Part shown: one piece after another, positions 1-8,224 of the stretch
Numbering within the stretch: position 1 is the stretch's first letter
Layout of the letters: each line of letters starts with the position of its first letter
Origin: Syntrophaceae bacterium
GTDB taxonomy: Bacteria; Desulfobacterota; Syntrophia; Syntrophales; UBA2192
Reading direction: 5' to 3'
DNA: 64,000 nucleotides
NCBI GenBank assembly: GCA_013177795.1
Contig: JABLXY010000001.1
Span: 962,915 to 1,026,914 of the forward strand
The notes under the pieces: model-generated
Databases searched by the model: none
The model's input: only the letters and a program-made list of their open reading frames with translations
Told to the model about the DNA's origin: nothing
Position numbers and translations under genes: made by a program

Positions 1-231
1 CTGGAAATCGTCCATCCCCTGCCCGTTGCCGGATGCAGACTCGGCCATGCAGCGGGCCATGTTGGCCCGGATGATGGCGCTGCCGGTCTTCTTTACCGCC
101 GCGGTGACGGCGGCGACCTGGGTCAGGACCTCGACGCAGGGCGCCTGCGCCTCGATCATCCTCTGGAGCCCCCTAATCTGCCCCTCGATGCGCCGAAGAC
201 GCCCGAGGATCTTTCTCCGTTCACTATCCAT
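1..231 (-). CDS. CsoR/CstR-family repressor, partial
   Basis: Only the first 77 residues are visible; the frame runs off the left edge of the window. They match the DUF156 helical repressor fold (RLRRIEGQIRGLQRMI near residues 11-26). Cys32 and Cys61 occupy the two family thiol positions, but the His that binds copper in CsoR is Asn57 here (ANMARC). Cys-Cys with Asn is the arrangement of CstR, the staphylococcal persulfide sensor, so I infer a reactive-sulfur (or selenium) sensor rather than a copper sensor. The start is supported by an AGGGGG Shine-Dalgarno six bases upstream, which lies inside the operator palindrome at 234-252. This predicts autorepression. Other target genes probably lie to the left. 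Confidence 0.85.
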   Translation of the reverse strand, partial: MDSERRKILGRLRRIEGQIRGLQRMIEAQAPCVEVLTQVAAVTAAVKKTGSAIIRANMARCMAESASGNGQGMDDFQ

Positions 232-233
232 CC

Positions 234-252
234 TATACCCCCTGGGGGTATA
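234..252. promoter_or_regulatory. CsoR/CstR operator palindrome
   Basis: TATACCCCCTGGGGGTATA is a perfect 9+1+9 palindrome with the C-tract/G-tract layout of CsoR/CstR-family operators. It sits directly upstream of the repressor start codon and contains its ribosome binding site, so bound repressor should block its own expression. Confidence 0.85.
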
Positions 253-468
253 TTTAGCCATCCCGCCGTCCCCTGTCAATCTTTTTTTTTCGGGTGGGAG
301 CTCGATGGAATGCCGGATATGCCCGCGCTGGCGCTTTGCTTCTTTGAAGAGAAACATGGGAGGATTTCGGCACGGGGTCGAAGGCACAGGGCAATCAGGC
401 TCCAGGAGGGATCGTGGAGGAATGCGATGGGACCGGGAAAGCAGCGAAAGGGAGCCCCAGAAATGGCG

Positions 469-494
469 TGGCCCTGCCGTTTCCGGCAGGGCCA
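469..494. other. Perfect 11-bp hairpin in the 5' intergenic region
   Basis: TGGCCCTGCCG at 469-479 pairs perfectly with 484-494 across a TTTC loop. No T-tract follows on either strand, so it is not a canonical terminator. The stretch 253-766 otherwise holds no gene I can support; the other recognisable element is the palindrome pair at 572-613. Confidence 0.5.
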
Positions 495-571
495 TCCAGG
501 CCGAACCCCGGCGGCATACCACCGGGAACGTTTCTAGCGTTCCTTACTACCCGAACCGTTACAAAAAGTAC

Positions 572-613
572 ATCGGACTTTGTCTGATTTTTCCATCAGA
601 CATTGTCTGATGG
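572..613. promoter_or_regulatory. Tandem palindromic operator, regulator unknown
   Basis: Bases 593-602 (CCATCAGACA) and 604-613 (TGTCTGATGG) are perfect reverse complements around a single T, giving a 21-bp palindrome. A degenerate second copy (ATCGGACTTTGTCTGAT) occupies 572-588 and shares the TGTCTGAT half-site. The two centres, 580 and 603, are 23 bp apart, about two helical turns, as expected for two dimers on the same face of DNA. The site lies about 150 bp upstream of the PASTA-protein gene at 767. I do not recognise the regulator. Confidence 0.6.
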
Positions 614-766
614 CCGCAGGCGGGACGCTGCAACAATACCTTGCACAATTCCGCCCATGTCACAATCCCCCCGTGATTCATATTCAGTCCATTCGTCCCG
701 CCTCCGCAACAGATGACGCGATTTTTGCATCATAAGCCGTCATCCTTTCTATGGAGGACAGGACAC

Positions 767-1732
767 ATGGCATCAATTCGTTGTCACGGAAGATTCGCTC
801 TTGCTTTCGTGGTTATGCTGCTCGGAGTCACCGGAGCGGCAGAGACTTCTCATGGAAAGGCAGAGATCGCGGGGACGTACAAGATGTCCCTGGAACTGGT
901 CATGCCGAAAGAAGGCACAGCCTTCAAGGTGGGGGAAAACATTTTTGTTACGATCACCTCCAGCGGCTTCACCGGCGTGAAAGTCACCGCAAAGGACACG
1001 GCGACAGGCAGGGAGGAGGAGTTGAAGGCATCGGTGGCGAAAAGCGAGGGATCAAGCCCCCTGGCACCGAAGACGTGGATGGCACACTGGCCGACGGCAG
1101 GAAAGAAACCCGGGACGTACCAGTTCACTGTGAGGGGCATTACAGGGAGCACGGTGGCGCCGATGATGAAGACCGTCAACGTGTCCGTCGTCCAGCCCTC
1201 GGGTCCCGCGAAGATTTCCTTTAAGGAGCCCTCGACGGGCCGCCAGGTCAAGGCCGGCGAGACGGTGAATGTGGCCGTTACGGCCTCAGGCGTCAACAAG
1301 GTGGCGTTCTTCGTCAAGGACCTCCAGACGGGAGCGGAAAAAGTCCGATCGTCCGCGCACCAGATCGGCTCCGACCATCACTCGACCACGTGGTCCACCG
1401 AAGGGCTGCAGAAAGGCAACTACCAGATCATCGCCCGCGGCCTCGCGCCGGACGGGAAGATACTGACCGAGGAGTCGGTCACGATGACCGTCACCGGCGG
1501 GGCGCCAGCACTGCCCGCTGCCGTAGCAGCAAAGACGGGCGAGGTGCCCAACGTTGTCGGCATGACGGAGTACCAGGCCGTGCTCGCGCTCGACAAGGCC
1601 GGGGTGAAAATCAAGCCCGCATACTACGTCTTCACCCCGAAGGAGGATGCCTGGGGCAAGGTCATCGGGCAGTCGATCCGCGCAGGCGCCAAGACCACGG
1701 AACCCATCACGATCATCGTCGGCCAGAGATAG
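767..1732 (+). CDS. Exported protein with Ig-like repeats and a C-terminal PASTA domain
   Basis: The ATG at 767 is chosen because GGAGGACAGG precedes it closely; an in-frame upstream ATG at 713 lacks a site. The 321-residue product begins with a Sec signal peptide (hydrophobic LAFVVMLLGV, then AAETSHG). Two Ig-like beta repeats follow, each opening with a KEGTAFKVGE- or STGRQVKAGE-like strand. The last 65 residues are a PASTA domain (EVPNVVGMTEYQAVLAL to the C-terminal IIVGQR). PASTA domains bind peptidoglycan-type ligands in Ser/Thr kinases and PBPs, but no kinase or transpeptidase is attached, so this is a soluble or envelope-bound periplasmic protein of unknown role. The gene at 1742 follows after 9 bp, almost certainly in one operon. 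Confidence 0.75.
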   Translation: MASIRCHGRFALAFVVMLLGVTGAAETSHGKAEIAGTYKMSLELVMPKEGTAFKVGENIFVTITSSGFTGVKVTAKDTATGREEELKASVAKSEGSSPLAPKTWMAHWPTAGKKPGTYQFTVRGITGSTVAPMMKTVNVSVVQPSGPAKISFKEPSTGRQVKAGETVNVAVTASGVNKVAFFVKDLQTGAEKVRSSAHQIGSDHHSTTWSTEGLQKGNYQIIARGLAPDGKILTEESVTMTVTGGAPALPAAVAAKTGEVPNVVGMTEYQAVLALDKAGVKIKPAYYVFTPKEDAWGKVIGQSIRAGAKTTEPITIIVGQR

Positions 1733-1741
1733 GGGGACACA

Positions 1742-2185
1742 ATGGATCTGAAACAGACCATCACGGAACTCGCAAAGAGCGCCCCGGGACAGTTCGAGCC
1801 CCAGAGGGACGGCTCGGCCCGGATGGAGGCGGTCATTGCGGAGCGCAAGGCCTTCCTGTCGAGGAAGAAACTCACCTACGTATGCCGTTTCCGTGTGGAT
1901 GAGCCGGCCCGGGAAGTCCGGTTCTTCGAGATGCTCAAGGAGTCGGGCTTCGGCGTCTCGAGCGGCGGGGGCGACGGTGAGATGAGCCCGGGGTTCGGCT
2001 TCAAGAAGGAGAGCTACAACACCTTCGGCAAGGAGCGCGGCGGCACGATCGAGGAGCAGTCGAAGCTCTTCGGCAAGGACTATTCCTACACCTTCGACTT
2101 CGGGGCGTTCCGCGGGGCCGTCCGCAAGGCGGCCGAAGACGCGGGTTACCGCTTCGAGGTCAAGCTGATGGAGAAATCCGTGTAA
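1742..2185 (+). CDS. Conserved hypothetical protein, 147 aa
   Basis: This soluble protein has no signal peptide or membrane segment. It is charged and rich in Gly, Phe and Lys around residues 75-100 (FGVSSGGGDG, then GFGFKKESYN). No catalytic motif is evident and I do not recognise the family. It starts 9 bp after the PASTA protein with GGGGACAC upstream, so the two are co-transcribed and end at the terminator at 2215-2251. A cytoplasmic partner of the exported protein is possible but unproven. Confidence 0.65.
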   Translation: MDLKQTITELAKSAPGQFEPQRDGSARMEAVIAERKAFLSRKKLTYVCRFRVDEPAREVRFFEMLKESGFGVSSGGGDGEMSPGFGFKKESYNTFGKERGGTIEEQSKLFGKDYSYTFDFGAFRGAVRKAAEDAGYRFEVKLMEKSV

Positions 2186-2214
2186 CAGGCGGGAGAACCC
2201 CCGCTGAGACGAGA

Positions 2215-2251
2215 GCGGGGCGCCCTCCGACGGAAGGCGCCCCGCTTTTTT
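2215..2251 (+). terminator. Rho-independent terminator
   Basis: GCGGGGCGCC (2215-2224) pairs with GGCGCCCCGC (2236-2245) and is followed by six T residues. It closes the two-gene PASTA operon. Confidence 0.9.
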
Positions 2252-2270
2252 CATGGCCTGCGGCTGCCGG

Positions 2271-5200
2271 CTACTGCAGGTTGCCGTTCGTGTCGACCTT
2301 CACGATGAAGCCGTCGGTCCCGCCGCTGTTGGTTGCCCCGTCGAGATTGCCCGAGGTGTGTCCCGTCATGTAGGCATTGCCGCTTGCATCCACGGCAACC
2401 GACCGGCCGTAGTCCCCCGACGTTGTCCCGAGCATGCTCGTCCACTGCCGGACCCCCGAGGTGTCGTACTTGATCAGGATCAGGTCGTGGCTTCCGGCCG
2501 GGGTGAAGCCGTCGAGGGCGGCGTTTGTATTCCCGGCGATGTAGGCGTTTCCGCTCGAGTCGACGGCCAGCCCGGAGGCGATGTCGTTTCCAGCGCCGCC
2601 GTGGAAGACCGACCACTGCTTCGTGCCCGATGCATTGAACTTCGCCAGGAAGATATCTTCCGTCGCGCCGCTGCCGTCGGTGTTGGTCCACCCGTCGAAG
2701 TGCCCGTAGGACTGGCCCGCCACGTAGACGTTCTCGGAGGCGTCGACGGCCACGCTGTAGCAGTAGTCAAACACCGCGGAGCCCAGCATGCGCGTCCACT
2801 GTCTCGTCCCCGAGGAATTGTACTTGGCGACGAAGATGTCCTGGATGCCCTGGGTGGTCTGCCCGTCGAGGCTCCCGCGGGTCATCCCCGAGATGTACAC
2901 GTTGCCGCTCGCGGCGACGGCGACGGCGTAGGAGTACGTCAGCGTCGCGTTTCCGAGCTGGCGCACCCACTGGAGCGCGCCCGACGAATTGTACTTGGCA
3001 ACAAAGGCATCGGTGCCGCCCGAGTTCGTCTGATCCCCCAGGCTGCCGTCCGTGAAGCCGGAGATGTAGACATTGCCGCTGCCGTCAACGGCGACGGACC
3101 AGGCGGAATCGCTTCCCGCGCTGCCCAGCAGCCGCGTCCACTGCCTGGTGCCCGAGGCGTTGTACTTGATGAGCACCGCGTCCGATCCCCCGGCGTTCGT
3201 CTCGCCGTCGAGGTTGCCCGATGTCCACCCGGTAACGTAGATGTTGCCGCTGCCGTCGACGGCGACGGCGGACCAGCCGGACTCGTCCCCCCCTGTTGTG
3301 CCCGCGAGCCGCGTCCACTGCCGCGTCCCCGAGGCGTCGTACTTGGTGAGGAAGATGTCGGCGGTGCCGGGATTGGCGTTGGATTCGCCGTCCAGGTCGC
3401 CGGTCGTGTACCCGGCCACGTAGATGTTCCCGCTCGAGTCGACGGCGATGCCGTGCGCGCGGTCTGTCGAGGCGGTACCGATGAGAACTGTGCCTGCCCA
3501 GGTCCCGGACTGCGTCGTGGCGTTGACGTTGGCGCACTGGGCGGAGGTGTTTCCTGCCGCGTCGTAGGCCGCCACCCGGTAGCCGTAGGTGGTGCCGGCC
3601 GTAAGGCCCGTGTCGGAGTAACTCGTCCCGGCAGGCGACGCGACGAGGCTGCCGTCGCGGTAGACCCGGTAACCGGCAACCCCCACGTTGTCCGTCGAGG
3701 CCGTCCAGGTGAGATCGATCCGCGACGTGGAGACGGCCGTGGCCTGCAGGTTCGCGGGGACGGACGGTGCCGTGGCATCCAGCGTGGATACGGCCACGGA
3801 GCCGCACTGGGCCGATGCATTGCCCGCGGCGTCGTAGGCCGCCACGGTGTAGCTGTAGCTCGTGGCCTCGGCAAGACCCGTGTCGGAGTAGCTTGTCGAG
3901 GCGGTGGTGCCGACCTGGCTGCCGTTGCGGTAGACCCTGTAGCCCGAAACCCCCACGTTGTCCGTCGAGGCCGTCCAGGTCAGGTTCACCTGCGAGGCCG
4001 AGGCCCCCGTCCCCTGGAGGTTCGAGGGGACGGAAGGAGCCGTCGCGTCGAGAGTCGAGACCGCAACGGCCCCGCACTGGGCGGACTCGTTGCCGCCCGC
4101 ATCGTAGGCGAGGACCCTGTAGCTGTAGCTCGTGGCCTCGGCAAGCCCCGTGTCGGAGAAACTCGTGGATGCCGTCATCCCGACCTGACTGCCGTTGCGG
4201 TAGATCTTGTAGCCGGTGACGCCCACGTTGTCCGTCGAGGCCGTCCAGGTCAGGTTGATCTGCGTGGCCGAGGCCCCCGTCCCCTGGAGATTCGAGGGAA
4301 CGGAGGGCGCCGTGACATCCAGCGTGGAAACCGCTACGGCGCTGCACTGCGCCGATGTATTGCCCGAGGCGTCATAGGCTGCCACGGTATAGCTGTAGCT
4401 CGTGGCCTCGGCAAGCCCCGTGTCGGTAAAGCTCGTACCGGCGGGAGAGGCGACGAGGCTTCCGTTGCGGTAGACCCGGTAGCCCGCCACGCCCAGGTTG
4501 TCCGTCGAGGCCGACCAGGTCAGGCTGATCTGCGTGGCGGAGGCCGCCGTCCCCTGGAGGTTCGAGGGGACCGACGGGGCCGTGGCATCTGCGGTGTAAA
4601 CGGCAACGGCCCCGCACTGTGCCGACGTGTTTCCCTCCGCGTCGTAGGCTGCCACCGTGTAGCTGTAGCTCGTGGCCTCGGAGAGGCCCGTGTCGGAGTA
4701 CGCTGTCGACGCGCTCGTTCCGACGGCCGAACCGTTGCGGTAGATGCGGTACCCCGTGACCCCTGCGTTGTCCGTCGAAGCGGCCCATGTCAGGTCGATC
4801 CGCGATGTCGAGACCGCCGCGCCCTGCAGGTTCGAGGGAACCGTCGGCGGCGTGCCGTCGACCGTGGTCGCCGTCAGGGGCGAACTGGGGACGGATTCAT
4901 TGCCCCCCGCATCGTAGGCCACGATGCGATAGACGTATGTCGTGTATTCCGCAAGACCCGTATCGGACCAGCTCGTGTTCGCGGTGGTCCCGATCACGGC
5001 CCCGTCCCGGTAGACCCGGTATCCTGCCACCCCCACGTTGTCCGTCGAGGCTGTCCAGGCAAGGTCGATCCGAGAGGTCGAGACGGCCGTCCCCTGAAGG
5101 TTTGCAGGAGCCGTAGGGGCCGAGCTGTCAGCGGTGGCGACAAACAGTGTCGTGCTCTTGGCGGACTCGTTTCCGACCCAGTCGAAGGCGGAGACCCGGT

Positions 5201-5474
5201 ACCCGTAGGTGCTGCCCGGGGAAAGTCCCGTGTCGGTATAGGTCGTCAGCGGGGTGGTGCCGATGCGGGAGCCGTCACGGTAGACGCGGTAACCCATCAT
5301 GAAGAGGTCATCCCGGGATTCCGCCCAGGTCAGCCGGACGCTGTCCGGCGCCACGGCAACGGCCTGGACACCCGAGGGAACCGACGGGGGGAGATGGTCT
5401 CCCGAGGACCCGCAGCCGGAAACCAGGATCAGAAGAACCCACAAAACCGCGGTGTGAAGAAAGCCTTTTCTCAT
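2271..5474 (-). CDS. Lipoprotein with seven FN3 domains and a seven-bladed SBBP propeller
   Basis: The start at 5474 has GGAGAAG upstream and gives a lipoprotein signal ending in the lipobox LVSGC; an in-frame start 18 codons earlier would bury the signal. About 1067 residues follow: seven fibronectin type III modules, six of them exactly 90 residues long, then seven SBBP (PF06739-type) beta-propeller repeats, each with a GNxYxxGxT core and an xxRQWTRxLG end. Seven repeats would close one seven-bladed propeller. No enzyme motif is visible. It is probably an outer-membrane-anchored surface protein for adhesion or polysaccharide binding. The FN3 half is encoded by near-identical 270-bp DNA units, so copy number may vary between strains. 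Confidence 0.9.
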   Translation of the reverse strand: MRKGFLHTAVLWVLLILVSGCGSSGDHLPPSVPSGVQAVAVAPDSVRLTWAESRDDLFMMGYRVYRDGSRIGTTPLTTYTDTGLSPGSTYGYRVSAFDWVGNESAKSTTLFVATADSSAPTAPANLQGTAVSTSRIDLAWTASTDNVGVAGYRVYRDGAVIGTTANTSWSDTGLAEYTTYVYRIVAYDAGGNESVPSSPLTATTVDGTPPTVPSNLQGAAVSTSRIDLTWAASTDNAGVTGYRIYRNGSAVGTSASTAYSDTGLSEATSYSYTVAAYDAEGNTSAQCGAVAVYTADATAPSVPSNLQGTAASATQISLTWSASTDNLGVAGYRVYRNGSLVASPAGTSFTDTGLAEATSYSYTVAAYDASGNTSAQCSAVAVSTLDVTAPSVPSNLQGTGASATQINLTWTASTDNVGVTGYKIYRNGSQVGMTASTSFSDTGLAEATSYSYRVLAYDAGGNESAQCGAVAVSTLDATAPSVPSNLQGTGASASQVNLTWTASTDNVGVSGYRVYRNGSQVGTTASTSYSDTGLAEATSYSYTVAAYDAAGNASAQCGSVAVSTLDATAPSVPANLQATAVSTSRIDLTWTASTDNVGVAGYRVYRDGSLVASPAGTSYSDTGLTAGTTYGYRVAAYDAAGNTSAQCANVNATTQSGTWAGTVLIGTASTDRAHGIAVDSSGNIYVAGYTTGDLDGESNANPGTADIFLTKYDASGTRQWTRLAGTTGGDESGWSAVAVDGSGNIYVTGWTSGNLDGETNAGGSDAVLIKYNASGTRQWTRLLGSAGSDSAWSVAVDGSGNVYISGFTDGSLGDQTNSGGTDAFVAKYNSSGALQWVRQLGNATLTYSYAVAVAASGNVYISGMTRGSLDGQTTQGIQDIFVAKYNSSGTRQWTRMLGSAVFDYCYSVAVDASENVYVAGQSYGHFDGWTNTDGSGATEDIFLAKFNASGTKQWSVFHGGAGNDIASGLAVDSSGNAYIAGNTNAALDGFTPAGSHDLILIKYDTSGVRQWTSMLGTTSGDYGRSVAVDASGNAYMTGHTSGNLDGATNSGGTDGFIVKVDTNGNLQ
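3508..5127 (-). repeat. Six tandem 270-bp FN3-coding units
   Basis: The marker TCCGTCGAGG (one copy TCCGTCGAAG) recurs at 3691, 3961, 4231, 4501, 4771 and 5041, a strict 270-bp period equal to 90 codons. Flanking bases, for example CCCACGTTG just before the marker, are also conserved. The units encode FN3 modules 2-7 of the lipoprotein and look like recent duplications held in register by recombination. Confidence 0.9.
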
Positions 5475-5658
5475 GCAGCGACTTCTCCGATTGACGGCGC
5501 TCAAAACCGACGCACGGGATTCATCCATAATTGAATTCCCGCCCCTTTCACCTGGAGACAGGGGCGACGAACCCCTCTTCTCTCCCTACATCGGCAGAAT
5601 TTCAGATAAATTGAGTGCCACGGCATGAAATCCCCTTTTCAATCTTTGTCTGCCGGGG

Positions 5659-5686
5659 AAAATGATGTAGATTGAAACATCATTTT
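5659..5686. promoter_or_regulatory. AT-rich inverted repeat upstream of the nitroreductase gene
   Basis: AAAATGATGT (5659-5668) and ACATCATTTT (5677-5686) are perfect reverse complements separated by 8 bp. The pair lies 54 bp before the nitroreductase start, in an AT-rich patch of a GC-rich genome. It could be an operator or a weak bidirectional terminator. The rest of 5475-5739 shows no gene. Confidence 0.45.
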
Positions 5687-5739
5687 ACTCGCCCGGCTCA
5701 TGGGCTGCGCCGGGCCGGAGGCAAGGAGGGACCGACGGG

Positions 5740-6345
5740 ATGAGACACCTGATGAGGCTGTTTGTTGCCTGCACGGCGATGGCTTGCTTGCCAGGGCCGG
5801 CAGGGGCAGCCGGGGAGGCGCCGATGAACAACACGCTGAAGACGATCTTTGCGCGCAAGAGCGTGCGCGAATACAAGAACGAGCCTGTCCCGCGGGGGAC
5901 GCTGGAGATGTTGGTCCGGGCCGGCATGGCCGCCCCGACGGCGGTGGACAGGAGGCCGTGGGAGTTTGTCGTCGTTACGGACCGGGCCGTCCTCAAGCAG
6001 CTCGCCGACGCCCTGCCCTACGCGAAGATGGCCGACAGGGCTGCGGCCGCCATCGTCGTCGGGGGGGACGTCCGGAAGCAGTGGGGCGGCATGGAGGCGG
6101 ACTACTGGATCATGGACTGCAGCGCGGCGACGCAGAACATCCTGCTGGCGGCCGAGTCGTTGGGCCTCGGCGCCGTGTGGACCGCCGTCTACCCCGAGGA
6201 CAGCCGCATCCGGGCGGTGCGGCAGATCCTCGGCATCCCGCCACACGTCGTTCCGCTGAACCTGATCCCCGTGGGAGTACCGGCGGGCAGGGACAAGCCG
6301 AAGGACAAGTACGATCCGAAGCAAATCCACTGGAACAAGTGGTGA
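5740..6345 (+). CDS. Nitroreductase-family flavoprotein with an N-terminal signal peptide
   Basis: The family is clear from the FMN-binding start FARKSVREYKNEP and the AAPTAVDRRPWEFVVV segment (about residues 38-90), followed by DCSAATQNILLAAESLGLGAVW. These enzymes reduce nitro groups, quinones or related substrates with NAD(P)H through FMN. The unusual point is the leader (MRHLMRLFVACTAMACLPG, then AGAAGEAP), which looks like a Sec signal with a Cys; family members are normally cytosolic. A second in-frame ATG at 5824 (MNNTLK) would give a leaderless protein, but only the 5740 start has a good GGAGGGA site. Either export or misuse of the first start is possible. Confidence 0.8.
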   Translation: MRHLMRLFVACTAMACLPGPAGAAGEAPMNNTLKTIFARKSVREYKNEPVPRGTLEMLVRAGMAAPTAVDRRPWEFVVVTDRAVLKQLADALPYAKMADRAAAAIVVGGDVRKQWGGMEADYWIMDCSAATQNILLAAESLGLGAVWTAVYPEDSRIRAVRQILGIPPHVVPLNLIPVGVPAGRDKPKDKYDPKQIHWNKW

Positions 6346-6400
6346 GGGCCGCGGGCGGCAGAAAACGGCCGCACCGCGACGATGGGGAGGGTATCGAGCC

Positions 6401-7153
6401 GTGCATCCCGTCATCCTGGCCGTCCTGATCGGCGCGGCCGCTCTCGGCGCCTACGAGTTCACCATGCTCGGCATCCGGGTCAACCGGGGCAAGGAGATCG
6501 CGCAGGCGAGCCGGCCCTTCGAGCTGAGGAATCCGGCAGCGACACACCGGATTCTCGTCGTCGGCGACAGCACGGGCGTGGGAACCGGGGCCGCAAGGCC
6601 GGAGGAATCCGTGGCAGGGAGGATCGCCGGGGAGTTTCCCGGCGTCGAGATCGTCAATCTCTCCCGCAACGGGGCCAAGCTCAAGGACGTCCTGAGCCAG
6701 CTGGAGTCCGTTGCCGATTCCCGCTTCGACGTCGTCCTCGTGCAGGCGGGAGGCAACGACATCCTCGGGTTCACCGACCTGGGGGAGTTGAGAGACACCA
6801 CTCGGCAGGTCCTGCAGTCGGCGCGGGAAAAAGGAGACTCCGTCTTCTTCATCAGCACGGGCAACGTGGGCCTCGCGCCGGCCTTTTTCCCGCCCATCTC
6901 CTGGGTCCTGACCGCGCGGACCCGCGAGGCCCGGGCGATCTTTCTCGATTTGTCGAGAGAACTGGGCGTGCAGTACGTCGACCTCTTCCGGGAGAAGGGG
7001 AACGAGATTTTCCTGGGCGATCCCGACCGCTTCTATACGCCGGATTATCTCCACCCGGGCTCGGAAGGGTACCGGGTCTGGTACGAGGAATTGAAAAAGC
7101 AGACGGGCATCGTCGAAATCCTGGAGAAAAGACGGGGCGGAACGGATCGGTGA
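6401..7153 (+). CDS. SGNH/GDSL-type esterase, membrane-anchored
   Basis: The GTG start at 6401 follows GGGGAGG at a suitable distance. The first 20 residues are hydrophobic and likely form an anchor. SGNH blocks are in order: GDST (nucleophile Ser, about residue 53), Gly in LSRNGAKL, Asn in QAGGNDI, and the catalytic Asp-His in DYLHPGSEGY near residue 225. Such enzymes deacylate or de-esterify lipids or glycans at the envelope; the substrate cannot be read from the sequence. The gene lies 55 bp after the nitroreductase on the same strand. Confidence 0.85.
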   Translation: MHPVILAVLIGAAALGAYEFTMLGIRVNRGKEIAQASRPFELRNPAATHRILVVGDSTGVGTGAARPEESVAGRIAGEFPGVEIVNLSRNGAKLKDVLSQLESVADSRFDVVLVQAGGNDILGFTDLGELRDTTRQVLQSAREKGDSVFFISTGNVGLAPAFFPPISWVLTARTREARAIFLDLSRELGVQYVDLFREKGNEIFLGDPDRFYTPDYLHPGSEGYRVWYEELKKQTGIVEILEKRRGGTDR

Positions 7154-7228
7154 GAAGGTCACCCGCCCCTCGCAGAAAGAGAGATGTCCGGAGAGAGCGG
7201 GTGACCCTTGTTTAGCTTGTCGGGTGCA

Positions 7229-7816
7229 TTACGCCTGAACCGGGGCTGCCGGCTTCTTTTCTTTCAGCAGGCTCGACTTCACGAATGCGCTGCCGGCCTT
7301 GACCTGATCGAGCAGGCAGGCGACCGTCTCCCCGATGAACGACTCGGCGGCGTCGAGGCAATCGCAGACGATTCGACCGGCTTCGTCTGTATCCGTTGTG
7401 AACTTCTGCTCCCGGAACATGTGCTTCATAAAGTTCACGCAGGCCGTCGTGGCCTTCGAGCCGTTCTCCCACGTGGCCTTCCCGTAGACCGTTGCCTCTT
7501 TCGAGAACCCGGTACCGTTGACGGCGAAGGGAGCCCCGGACAGGAGCTTCTGGAGCTCCCGGGAATACTCCTTCCAGTGTCCGTTGCCCGGGATGCCGTT
7601 CAGGGGAACGTTGCCGAGTTCGAGCATGCTGCCCACGAACTTCTTCATGGAAACGTCCGGGACCCTCATCTCGAGGGAATCCTTGACGATATCCAGGGCG
7701 GCCTGGGTCATTTCGCCATAAAGCCTCTGCCCCCGTTTGAGAAGGCTCAGCTGCTCTTCAGTCCATTTACTCAACAATTCCGATGGCTTTTTCTCAAATA
7801 CACTGACTCTCTCCAT
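7229..7816 (-). CDS. Hypothetical helical protein, 195 aa
   Basis: The ATG at 7816 has an excellent AAGGAGG seven bases upstream. The protein is soluble and mostly helical: an N-terminal amphipathic segment (about residues 8-45), a middle segment rich in Lys and Gly, and a C-terminal Lys/Pro/Ala tail (LKEKKPAAPVQA). That tail and the helix pattern recall phasins and other granule-associated proteins, but this is only a resemblance. Three Cys occur in the last third (TTACVNF and IVCDCLD). It is transcribed away from the AT-rich region at 7883-8224, which probably holds its promoter. Confidence 0.6.
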   Translation of the reverse strand: MERVSVFEKKPSELLSKWTEEQLSLLKRGQRLYGEMTQAALDIVKDSLEMRVPDVSMKKFVGSMLELGNVPLNGIPGNGHWKEYSRELQKLLSGAPFAVNGTGFSKEATVYGKATWENGSKATTACVNFMKHMFREQKFTTDTDEAGRIVCDCLDAAESFIGETVACLLDQVKAGSAFVKSSLLKEKKPAAPVQA

Positions 7817-7966
7817 GATGCTGCCTCCTTGACTCCTCTTCGTTCGCTCCCCTGATGCGCCGGTTCGTACCGCCTGGGGCAAGACCTCAACGAAACCTCA
7901 CCCGGAACCGCGGGGGGATCGACGAAGAAAACACGATTTGTTTTGAGCCGGAGGATACGTCGGTTT

Positions 7967-8084
7967 ATTGTGCAATGCAATATCAATTAATAATCAGGTT
8001 ATTATCAGTAAAATACTGTATATAAGCTGTAATGCATTGATTTTTTGCATCTGTTTAGATGCAATTTAATTCGCATTGCACAAT
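7967..8084. promoter_or_regulatory. AT-rich divergent control region with nested inverted repeats
   Basis: This is the most AT-rich stretch of the window. ATTGTGCAATGC (7967-7978) is repeated inverted as GCATTGCACAAT (8073-8084). Inside lies TTGCATCT-GTTT-AGATGCAA (8045-8064), a perfect 8-bp stem. TGCAAT/ATTGCA motifs recur several times. The region separates the divergent genes at 7816 (minus) and 8225 (plus) and is the expected promoter and operator zone for both. Confidence 0.5.
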
Positions 8085-8224
8085 TATATTGTAAAAAAAC
8101 CGCATAAGTGCTCGTTATTTATCAACCGAATTCACCCTTGACACCCCTGCCGGCCCTCCCCTATACTCCCGCGGCTTGTTTCCAACGAACCGACCCCCTG
8201 TCTCGGAAAGAGAGCGCCGGCCCC

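Noticed and set aside
360..470. A possible second GEMM-type riboswitch (GCACAGGGCAA and GGGACCGGGAAAGC)
   Set aside because: The spacing and the core GGGACGCAAAGCC block do not match, unlike the clear case at 25065-25160.
625..670. A sigma54 or sigma70 promoter upstream of the PASTA gene
   Set aside because: TTGCAC at 641 lacks a -10 at a proper distance, and no GG-N10-GC pair fits the sigma54 consensus.
2253..5534. A very long plus-strand open frame rich in Arg, Gly and Val
   Set aside because: It is the reverse shadow of the FN3/propeller lipoprotein gene, which has a signal peptide, known domains and a ribosome site on the minus strand.
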